From NCBI GenBank assembly GCA_020718125.1, contig DYDC01000207.1, positions 1 through 5,315 on the forward strand: a DNA stretch of 5,315 bases, read 5' to 3'. Of the stretch, positions 1 to 5,107 are shown piece after piece. The notes below the pieces were generated by a model, which did not search any database, was not told the DNA's origin, and saw nothing but the letters and a program-made list of their open reading frames with translations. The DNA is from Methylacidiphilum sp. Lineage in GTDB: Bacteria > Verrucomicrobiota > Verrucomicrobiia > CAIQCK01. Within the stretch, counting starts at the first letter, position 1, and every line of letters begins with the position of its first letter. The translations under genes were made by a program, and so were the position numbers.

Positions 1-76
1 GAAAATCAATCCTGCGAAGGTCCGCTGCGGTTCACGCTTCTCTAACCATGAAATCTCGAGAGGCATTAGCCCTAGC

Positions 77-104
77 TTGACTTCGGGGGGGGTGCTTCTA
101 CGAT
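77..104 (+). promoter_or_regulatory. Possible sigma70-like promoter with G8 spacer run
   Basis: A TTGACT box (77-82) lies 16 bases upstream of TACGAT (99-104), close to the TTGACA/TATAAT consensus (5/6 and 4/6 matches). Transcription from it would start near 111, giving a very short leader before the ATG at 126. The spacer contains eight consecutive G residues (85-92). This is only a consensus match in GC-rich DNA and could be chance. Bases 1-76 show no gene that can be supported; one frame from base 1 ends in TAA at 43-45 and could be the tail of an upstream gene. Confidence 0.3.
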
Positions 105-125
105 GCGAGACACCGTTTCACACGC

Positions 126-2039
126 ATGTCCACCACGCTTCGCCTCGAAGTCGAGTCGCCGAAAGGCCGGCACACCATCCTTGTCCCGCACACCCAGCGG
201 CAGCGGAGACTGACCGAGTTGCTCCGCAAAAAAGACCTCCCCCTGAATACTCGCTGCGGCCAGCGGGGCTTCTGCGACGGCTGCCTGGTTGAGCTGGTCG
301 CCGGCTCGCTCATCCACACCGCCAGCGGCGCGCAGGTCAGCGCGGCGGACAAGCCCGTGCCGCTTCACGGCTGCGAACACCGGCTCGGCGGGGCGGGCGC
401 GGACATTCGCATCCCGCCGCGGTCGCTGCTGGCCTACGAACCGCAGGTGGTCAGCGAGTTCCGCATCAATGTCCCCCGCGCGCACGACCCCCTCTGGCAA
501 CGGCTGGAAGTCGCGCGGGAGGAGATTCCGGCGGGCAAAGCGCTCGCCGACGAGATCTGCCACGTCATCGCGCGCCGCTATGACCGCCGCCGGCCCGTGC
601 GGCTCGCATTGGTCGCCGTTGAACACCTGAAGAATCTCGCGCACGCGGCGAAACTCTTCGTCACCATCGAATGCCGCGGCGACCAGTGGCTCATCACCGA
701 AGTCGCGGACAGGCCGAAGCCGCCGGGTCTGGGAGTGGCGATTGATGTCGGCACGACCACCGTGGCAATCCTGCTCGTGGACCTGAGCGACGGCCGCATC
801 GTGGCGCGCGCGGCCGGCTTCAACAGGCAGATGCACCTCGGCGACGACGTGCTGACGCGGATCAACCTCTGCATGACCGACCCGGCGATGCTGGGGCCGT
901 TGCAGGAGGAAGTCGTCAACCAAACCATCCATCCACTGGTCGAGGAGGCCTTGAGTCAGGCGGGTGTGTCGCCGGACCGCGTGGGATGCTTCGTCATGGC
1001 CGGCAACACGACGATGCTGCACCTGCTGGCCGGCGTGGACCCGACGCCGATGGGCATCGCGCCGTTTACGCCCGTGTTTCTGGAACATCGCGTCCTGCCC
1101 AGCAACGATGTTCGCATGAAACCGCTGACCGGCAAGCCGCCCACCGAGCCGGTGGCGCCCAGCCCATCGCCCGCGCCCGTGCCGGACGACCCGACGATCC
1201 ATCTGCTGCCAAGCGCCGCGGCCTACATCGGCGCGGACCTGACCGGCGGGATTTTTTCAAGCGGCTTGATTTACGATGAAGGCCCCAGCCTGCTGGTGGA
1301 CGTCGGCACCAACGGCGAGATCATCCTCAAGCACGGGGACAAACTGCTCGGCTGCTCGACGGCGGCGGGGCCGGCGTTCGAGGGCGCGGGCCTGACCAAT
1401 GGCGTCCGCGCGGGCGACGGCGCGCTCAGCCACATCACGTTGCACGATGCGCCGTTCAAGCTGGACACGGAAGTCATCGGAGCAACACAGCCGATGGGCA
1501 TCTGCGGCACGGCTTACGTGGACTTCATGTCGCAGGCGCGCAAGATCGGCCTTCTCAACCGCAGCGGCCGTTTCGAGCGGGACACCGTGCCCGGCGCGGT
1601 GACGCATCTGGTGGAGTCGGAGGACTACGGCCGCGCGTTTCGCGTGGCGAGGGCGCACGGCAAACGCGAGATAGTCATCTCGGAACTGGACATCGCGCGG
1701 CTGTTGCAGGCCAAGGCCGCCATTGCCGCGGGCATGTTGACGCTGCTCCATCGCGCCGGCTTGAAGCCGGAGCAGGTCAAGACGCTCTACCTAGCGGGCG
1801 GGTTCGGGATGCACATGAACGTCGGCAACGCGATCGGCTGCGGCTTGTTCCCCGGTTTCCGGCTCGACCAGGTCCATCTGGTCGGCAACACCTCGCTGGC
1901 GGGCGCTTATCTGGCGCTGCTCGACAGCGGTGTGCTGGAGCAGCTCACGCTGGTCAGCAAACGCATCGAGATCGTCGAGTTGAACCTCGATCCCGGCTTC
2001 GAGGACCGGTTCATAGACCAGCTCTCGCTGCCGGAGTGA
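126..2039 (+). CDS. RACo/RamA-like corrinoid reductive activator (2Fe-2S ferredoxin + ASKHA ATPase, DUF4445)
   Basis: This 637-residue protein should transfer low-potential electrons, driven by ATP, to a corrinoid protein whose cobalt has been oxidised to the inactive Co(II) state. The N-terminal ~90 residues form a plant-type [2Fe-2S] ferredoxin domain with cysteines at 44, 50, 53 and 83 (C-x5-C-x2-C-x29-C). A linker follows to about residue 200. The ASKHA ATPase fold then shows phosphate-1 motif AIDVGTTTVAILLVDL (205-220), MAGNTTM (291-297), LLPSAAAYIGAD (360-371), phosphate-2 motif LLVDVGTNGEIIL (389-401), and YLAGGFGMHMN near 555-565. Length fits the family. A proline-rich stretch (about 338-356) looks like a lineage-specific loop insertion. 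The start is the only ATG after an in-frame TGA at 78-80; there is no obvious Shine-Dalgarno site. No methyltransferase or corrinoid protein is encoded here, so the partner is unknown. In some bacteria such proteins reactivate a MetH lacking its own reactivation domain; elsewhere they serve CoFeSP or methylamine systems. Confidence 0.9.
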   Translation: MSTTLRLEVESPKGRHTILVPHTQRQRRLTELLRKKDLPLNTRCGQRGFCDGCLVELVAGSLIHTASGAQVSAADKPVPLHGCEHRLGGAGADIRIPPRSLLAYEPQVVSEFRINVPRAHDPLWQRLEVAREEIPAGKALADEICHVIARRYDRRRPVRLALVAVEHLKNLAHAAKLFVTIECRGDQWLITEVADRPKPPGLGVAIDVGTTTVAILLVDLSDGRIVARAAGFNRQMHLGDDVLTRINLCMTDPAMLGPLQEEVVNQTIHPLVEEALSQAGVSPDRVGCFVMAGNTTMLHLLAGVDPTPMGIAPFTPVFLEHRVLPSNDVRMKPLTGKPPTEPVAPSPSPAPVPDDPTIHLLPSAAAYIGADLTGGIFSSGLIYDEGPSLLVDVGTNGEIILKHGDKLLGCSTAAGPAFEGAGLTNGVRAGDGALSHITLHDAPFKLDTEVIGATQPMGICGTAYVDFMSQARKIGLLNRSGRFERDTVPGAVTHLVESEDYGRAFRVARAHGKREIVISELDIARLLQAKAAIAAGMLTLLHRAGLKPEQVKTLYLAGGFGMHMNVGNAIGCGLFPGFRLDQVHLVGNTSLAGAYLALLDSGVLEQLTLVSKRIEIVELNLDPGFEDRFIDQLSLPE

Positions 2040-2064
2040 GCGGCAGCGCGAAAGCGCGGCTCAC
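2036..2064. terminator. Hairpin spanning two convergent stop codons
   Basis: GTGAGC (2036-2041) pairs with GCTCAC (2059-2064), and an inner GCGC/GCGC stem (2046-2049 with 2054-2057) closes a GAAA tetraloop, separated from the outer stem by an unpaired GGCA and a single G. The outer stem holds the TGA of the RACo-like gene (2037-2039) and the stop of the pstS relic on the other strand (2061-2063). No T-run follows on either strand, so a classical intrinsic terminator is not shown; it may still mark the convergent transcript ends. Confidence 0.35.
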
Positions 2065-2441
2065 CGCAGGTTCTTCGGCAGCGGGTAGTATCCCACCGAG
2101 GCATATTTTATAAACATGTGGACTGGCCTTGAACTTCTTGAAGAACGCCGCGATCTCTTCGGGCCGGAGCGGCCGTGATTCGTTGGCGATCTGGGTCGTG
2201 CCGTTGAGCAAGGCCGCAATCCCGACGCCGGACCCGCCACCGGAAATCTGGATGGCAGTGCCGGGATGGCTCTTCCTGTAAACCTCAGCCCATCGCTGGG
2301 AGAGAACGACCGTCGTGTCGGAGCCTTTGATGGTGACGGCGGCCGCATCGGCGTCAAGCGAAACCCCGCGAGCCAGTAGCCAACGCAACACTTGCGGCTG
2401 GCTGCTGGCTCGCGGGCACGAAAACATTCAACGGCAAGCAA
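2061..2441 (-). pseudogene. pstS: pstS relic: phosphate ABC transporter substrate-binding protein with internal deletion and frameshift
   Basis: Intact PstS is a periplasmic or lipid-anchored phosphate-binding protein of roughly 270-350 residues that feeds the PstCAB importer. Here the minus strand from 2427 encodes a recognisable mature N-terminus: VTIKGSDTTVVLSQRW, then HPGTAIQISGGGSGVGIAALLNGTTQIANESRPL, up to the KKFKASP segment near 2115. These match the phosphate-binding N-lobe of the family. Just downstream, in the +1 frame, is FIKYASVGYYPLPKNLR and a TGA (2061-2063), which resembles a PstS C-terminus. About 150-200 central codons are therefore missing and the two ends are out of frame. 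The 5' end is also decayed: the ATG at 2427 directly follows an in-frame TGA, and no good signal peptide is readable in one frame. The junction lies in an AT-rich patch (about 2102-2118). No pst transporter genes are nearby. I consider it non-functional; the C-terminal match is from family memory. Confidence 0.75.
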
Positions 2442-2497
2442 AACATTCGCGCTGACTCATCATCACCAAACCCCATGCCAGCGCACTCGTCCCGCGT

Positions 2498-3511
2498 TTA
2501 ACGCCAACCACTATACAGCACCTCGGCGATCTGGACCGCATTGAGCGCGGCGCCTTTGAGCAACTGGTCGCCTGCCACAAACAGCGCGAGGCTGTTCGGG
2601 TGGCTCATGTCCTCGCGGATGCGGCCTACGAGACAGTCGTATTGCTCCGTCGCGTCAATCGGCATCGGGAAGAGGTTCTTCTCGCGTTCGTCCACCAGCT
2701 TCACGCCGGGCGACTTCGCGAGAATCTGTCGAGCCTGCTCGACCGACAACGGCCGCTCGAACTCCGCCACGATGCTCTCGCTGTGCGCGCGCAACACCGG
2801 CACACGGATGCAGGTCGGGCAGATCTTGATGGTTTCGTCGTGGAAGATCTTCCACGTCTCCTTGACCATCTTGTTCTCTTCCTCGTTGTAGCCGTTCGGG
2901 CCGATTTTCGTGTTGTGGCTGAAGAGATTGAACGCGTAACGGTGCGGCATGATCTTCGGCACGGCGGGCTTGCCGGCCAGCACGTCGCGGGTCTGGTCCT
3001 CCAGCTCCGCCATCGCCTGGGCGCCGGCGCCGCTGGCGGCCTGGTAGGTCGAGACGACCACGCGCCGCAGCTTCGCGGCCTGATGCAGCGGCCAGAGCGG
3101 CATCAGCATGATGATGGTCGAGCAGTTCGGGTTGGCGATGACGCCCTTGTGGAGCTTGATGTCCTCCGGGTTGATCTCCGGCACCACCAACGGCACGCTC
3201 TCGTCCATGCGGAACGCGGACGAGTTGTCCACCACCACCGCGCCGGCCTTCACCGCGTCGGCGGCGAACTCGCGCGAGCGGCTTGCGCCGGCCGAGAAGA
3301 GCGCGATCTCCACGCCCTTGAAACAGTCGTGAGTCAGCTCCTGCACCGGCATCGGCTTGCCCTTGTAAGGCAGCGTCTTGCCCTTCGAGCGGGCGCTGGC
3401 GAACAGCGAAAGCTTGCCCACCGGAAAATTGCGTGTTTCCAGCGTCTTGATCATCTCGACGCCCACCGCACCGGTGGCGCCGACCACTGCGACATGATAC
3501 GAACGGCTCAC
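2498..3511 (-). CDS. asd: Aspartate-semialdehyde dehydrogenase
   Basis: Asd reduces 4-aspartyl phosphate with NADPH to aspartate-4-semialdehyde, the branch point to lysine/diaminopimelate, threonine and methionine; it is cytosolic. The 337-residue product begins with the NADP-binding loop GATGAVG (11-17). It has VDNSSAFRMD (94-103), the catalytic cysteine C130 in NPNCST, STYQAASGAGAQAM (154-167), CIRVPVLRAHSES (234-246, with the catalytic-type His243), and the C-terminal GDQLLKGAALNAVQIAE helix. The NGYNEEE segment before the substrate-binding region recalls plant/cyanobacterial-type Asd. Length and all key residues are normal, so the gene appears intact. The start is GTG at 3509-3511: an in-frame TGA lies upstream with no other start between, and an AAAGGA site (3523-3528, read on the minus strand) sits about 11 bases before it. 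The gene stands alone, with the pstS relic downstream and an inverted repeat immediately upstream. Confidence 0.96.
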   Translation of the reverse strand: MSRSYHVAVVGATGAVGVEMIKTLETRNFPVGKLSLFASARSKGKTLPYKGKPMPVQELTHDCFKGVEIALFSAGASRSREFAADAVKAGAVVVDNSSAFRMDESVPLVVPEINPEDIKLHKGVIANPNCSTIIMLMPLWPLHQAAKLRRVVVSTYQAASGAGAQAMAELEDQTRDVLAGKPAVPKIMPHRYAFNLFSHNTKIGPNGYNEEENKMVKETWKIFHDETIKICPTCIRVPVLRAHSESIVAEFERPLSVEQARQILAKSPGVKLVDEREKNLFPMPIDATEQYDCLVGRIREDMSHPNSLALFVAGDQLLKGAALNAVQIAEVLYSGWR

Positions 3512-3532
3512 CTCTTGTATTTTCCTTTTCTC

Positions 3533-3599
3533 GTAGCCGCGTCACTCCGTGGCGCGAACTTATGATCCCCCGATGCGCGTCACGGAATGACGCGGCTAC
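3533..3599. repeat. 24-bp inverted repeat (REP/MITE-like palindrome)
   Basis: Arms 3533-3556 (beginning GTAGCCGCGTCAC) and 3576-3599 (ending GACGCGGCTAC) are reverse complements over 24 bases with two mismatches, around a 19-base centre. The element lies 21 bases upstream of the asd start and about 58 bases before the divergent L,D-transpeptidase start, with no T-tract. The shape resembles dispersed intergenic palindromes, but only one copy is visible here. A role as cruciform, mRNA leader hairpin for asd, or protein-binding site cannot be separated from sequence alone. Confidence 0.8.
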
Positions 3600-3613
3600 T
3601 ATCCACTATCCAC
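3600..3613. repeat. Two tandem TATCCAC heptamers
   Basis: TATCCAC is repeated twice directly, starting at the base after the outer edge of the inverted repeat. It is short and could be chance, but the 7-bp period is the same as that of the repeat inside the neighbouring L,D-transpeptidase gene (3931-3958). Confidence 0.4.
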
Positions 3614-3657
3614 TTCCCCAAATCGGGAGCCGCGCAGTATAGTCGCCGCAGTTTTCC

Positions 3658-4179
3658 GTGCAACTGCTTTTCAACGAACTTTGCCGCCGTCTTGGCTCCG
3701 CCGCCGCGCCCCCGCTCGCGCTGGTGGTCAGCATCGAACGCCAGCGGATCGCCCTTTTCCGCAATGGCGTCCTCGCGGTGGAATGGCCCGTCTCCACCTC
3801 CCGTTTCGGCGTCGGCAGCCTTCGCGACAGCTTCAAGACCCCACTCGGCCTCCACCGCATCGCCGAGAAGATCGGCGCCGGCATGCGCCTCGACACCGTC
3901 TTCAAAGGCAGCAAGCCGGTGGAGAAGCCTTCAGCTCTCAGCTCTCAGCCCTCAGCCGATCTCATCATGTCCCGCATCCTCTGGCTGGACGGCTGCGAAC
4001 CGGGGCTGAACCGCGGCGGCGACGTGGACAGCCACGACCGTTACATCTACATCCACGGCACCGTCCACGAGGACCGCATCGGCACCCCCGACAGCCACGG
4101 CTGCGTCCGGATGAGCAACGCCGACGTGGCGGCGTTGTTCGACTTGGTGGAATCGGGGACGCCGGTGATGCTTGGTTGA
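3658..4179 (+). CDS. L,D-transpeptidase, YkuD (ErfK/YbiS) domain protein
   Basis: YkuD enzymes form or modify peptidoglycan cross-links (3-3 links, or attachment of proteins) through an acyl-enzyme on a cysteine. In this 173-residue protein the domain starts near residue 20 (LALVVSIERQRIALFRNG). It contains WPVSTSRFGVGS (43-54), a KTPLGLHRI segment typical of the fold, RILWLDG, His133 in YIYIHG, and the catalytic signature SHGCVRMSN with His147, Cys149 and Arg151. Start choice: an in-frame TAG at 3640-3642 leaves GTG 3658 as the first usual start; no strong ribosome site is seen. A TATAGT (3638-3643) could be a -10 element, giving a nearly leaderless transcript. Oddities: no convincing signal peptide or anchor, although the substrate is extracytoplasmic, and a low-complexity insertion (about residues 91-100) made by a heptamer DNA repeat. 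A second, broken copy of its 3' end lies at 5111-5214. Confidence 0.88.
   Translation: MQLLFNELCRRLGSAAAPPLALVVSIERQRIALFRNGVLAVEWPVSTSRFGVGSLRDSFKTPLGLHRIAEKIGAGMRLDTVFKGSKPVEKPSALSSQPSADLIMSRILWLDGCEPGLNRGGDVDSHDRYIYIHGTVHEDRIGTPDSHGCVRMSNADVAALFDLVESGTPVMLG
3931..3958 (+). repeat. Heptamer tandem repeat (4 x TCAGCYS) inside the L,D-transpeptidase gene
   Basis: Four contiguous units are TCAGCTC, TCAGCTC, TCAGCCC and TCAGCCG. They encode a Ser/Ala/Gln/Pro stretch between VFKGSKPVE and the conserved DLIMSRILWLDG block, where I would expect only a short loop. The unit length is not a multiple of three, so gain or loss of a single copy would shift the frame before the catalytic cysteine. Confidence 0.75.
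4061..4164 (+). repeat. Left direct repeat: 3' end of the intact L,D-transpeptidase gene
   Basis: These 104 bases, covering the VHEDRIGTPDSHGCVRMSN region to near the C-terminus, align without gaps to 5111-5214 at an offset of exactly 1050 bases, with 92 of 104 positions identical. The pair brackets the small ORF and the nucleotidyltransferase gene. Of the 12 differences, 8 are synonymous in the transpeptidase frame, so both copies appear to have evolved as coding sequence. Confidence 0.9.
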
Positions 4180-4242
4180 GCTTCCAGTCTGCGGCGGGTC
4201 ATGGTATTTTCCTCGCGCTGACTTGCAACACAGGGTGAACTC

Positions 4243-4473
4243 ATGGTGAAACCAGAACAACTCGCGGGTGAAGAATGGGCGGAATGGTATCGGCTCACGC
4301 CGGTGCAGCGCTGGCTGGAAAGCGAGAAGCTCTGGCAAACCTACCTCGCGCTAGGAGGCTCGCTTGATCCCGAACCCGATACGCAAAGTCCTTTCTTCGA
4401 TGCGCGCGCACCGCGTCCGCGCCCTGCTCATGGGCGGCCAGGCGTGCGTGTTCTACGGCGCGGCCGAGTTTAG
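4243..4473 (+). CDS. Small conserved-looking protein upstream of, and overlapping, the nucleotidyltransferase
   Basis: A 76-residue ORF begins at ATG 4243 with a moderate ribosome site (AGGGTG, 4232-4237, 5 bases away). The first ~57 residues look like a real protein: acidic and rich in Trp/Tyr/Glu (EEWAEWYRLTP, RWLESEKLWQTYLALGG), probably helical, then SLDPEPDTQSPFFDA. The last ~20 residues are Arg/Pro-rich and lie in DNA that also encodes the start of the nucleotidyltransferase (4364-4473 shared in two frames), so the functional C-terminus is uncertain. I do not recognise a named domain. Its position suggests a co-translated partner of the nucleotidyltransferase, for example an antitoxin or inhibitor, but nothing in the sequence proves this. 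No DNA-binding motif or signal peptide is seen. It starts 63 bases after the L,D-transpeptidase stop. Confidence 0.6.
   Translation: MVKPEQLAGEEWAEWYRLTPVQRWLESEKLWQTYLALGGSLDPEPDTQSPFFDARAPRPRPAHGRPGVRVLRRGRV
4353..4358 (+). promoter_or_regulatory. Perfect AGGAGG ribosome-binding site deciding a TTG start
   Basis: AGGAGG is followed after 5 bases by TTG at 4364, fixing the start of the nucleotidyltransferase. The site lies inside the upstream small ORF, where it encodes part of ALGG, so ribosomes translating the small ORF pass over it; this arrangement favours translational coupling of the two proteins. It is the strongest ribosome site I see in the window. Confidence 0.8.
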
Positions 4474-5107
4474 CCGCGACACCGATTTCGCCATCCTCGC
4501 CGACCCGCGCAACCTCGCCCGCCTTCGCGAAGCGCTCGATGAACTGCGCGCGGAAACCATCGCGGCGCCGCCCTTCGAAGTCCGTTTTCTGCGCCGCGGG
4601 CACGCGGTTCACTTCCGCTGCCAGCATCCGGAGGCCTTGCGGATGCGTGTGGACGTGATGTCACGGATGCGGGGCGTTGACCCTTTCCCACGGCTCTGGG
4701 CCAGGCGCACGACGATCCGGCTGCCCGATGGCACGGACTGCGACCTGCTTTCCCTGCCTGACCTTGTCCAGGCCAAGAAGACGCAGCGCGACAAGGACTG
4801 GCCCATGCTTCGCCGGCTGCTTGAAGCCCACTGTTTCCAAAACCGGAGACATACGACTCCCCAGCACGTCCGCTTCTGGTTGCGCGAACTGCGGACGCCG
4901 GAGCTGCTGATCGAAGTCGCCGGAGCCTATCCGCGCCTGTGCCGGCAACTGGCCGACACGCGGCCGTTGCTCCGGCTCGCCGCGCCCGGACAGGAAACAG
5001 CGGTGGCCAAGGCGATCAATGACGAAGAAGATCGGGAGCGCGAGCGGGACCGCCGATACTGGCTGCCGCTCAAGGCTGAACTCGAAAGATTGCGGCACGG
5101 AAAATGA
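4364..5107 (+). CDS. Pol-beta-type nucleotidyltransferase (AbiEii/MNT-like), uncharacterised
   Basis: This 247-residue protein has the hallmark of the minimal nucleotidyltransferase fold: LLMGGQACVFYG (21-32), then SRDTDFAI (37-44) with the metal-binding pair Asp39 and Asp41, and a likely third carboxylate Asp97 in MRVDVMSRM. LLSLPDLVQAKKTQRDKDWPMLRRL (128-152) matches the LPDLxxxKxxxxxxKD segment common in AbiEii-like and related enzymes. The C-terminal ~90 residues are helical and charged, with EEDRERERDRRYW near 221-233. Such enzymes transfer NMP groups to tRNA, proteins or drugs; many act as toxins or antitoxins, others in defence or resistance. The catalytic residues look intact, so activity is plausible; the substrate is unknown. 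The start is TTG 4364 behind AGGAGG. It overlaps the small ORF by 110 bases, and its TGA overlaps an ATG (ATGA, 5104-5107) leading into the ldt fragment. The pair lies between direct repeats, pointing to acquisition as a unit. Confidence 0.82.
   Translation: MIPNPIRKVLSSMRAHRVRALLMGGQACVFYGAAEFSRDTDFAILADPRNLARLREALDELRAETIAAPPFEVRFLRRGHAVHFRCQHPEALRMRVDVMSRMRGVDPFPRLWARRTTIRLPDGTDCDLLSLPDLVQAKKTQRDKDWPMLRRLLEAHCFQNRRHTTPQHVRFWLRELRTPELLIEVAGAYPRLCRQLADTRPLLRLAAPGQETAVAKAINDEEDRERERDRRYWLPLKAELERLRHGK

Noticed and set aside
72..1202. Long minus-strand ORF (376 aa) opposite the RACo-like gene
   Set aside because: It is Arg/His/Ala-rich with no recognisable motif and lies wholly antisense to a gene with clear domains; it is a high-GC shadow ORF.
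2011..2427. A complete 138-aa phosphate-binding-like protein on the minus strand
   Set aside because: Beyond about residue 108 it reads antisense to the RACo-like 3' end and lacks the rest of the fold, so it is treated as part of the decayed pstS.
2600..3565. Long plus-strand ORF (321 aa) and minus-strand ORF 2655-3545 overlapping asd
   Set aside because: Both are in alternative frames of an intact, fully conserved asd and show only biased composition.
3931..3958. CRISPR-like or VNTR array
   Set aside because: Units are 7 bp and contiguous with no spacers, so it is a simple tandem repeat, not a CRISPR.
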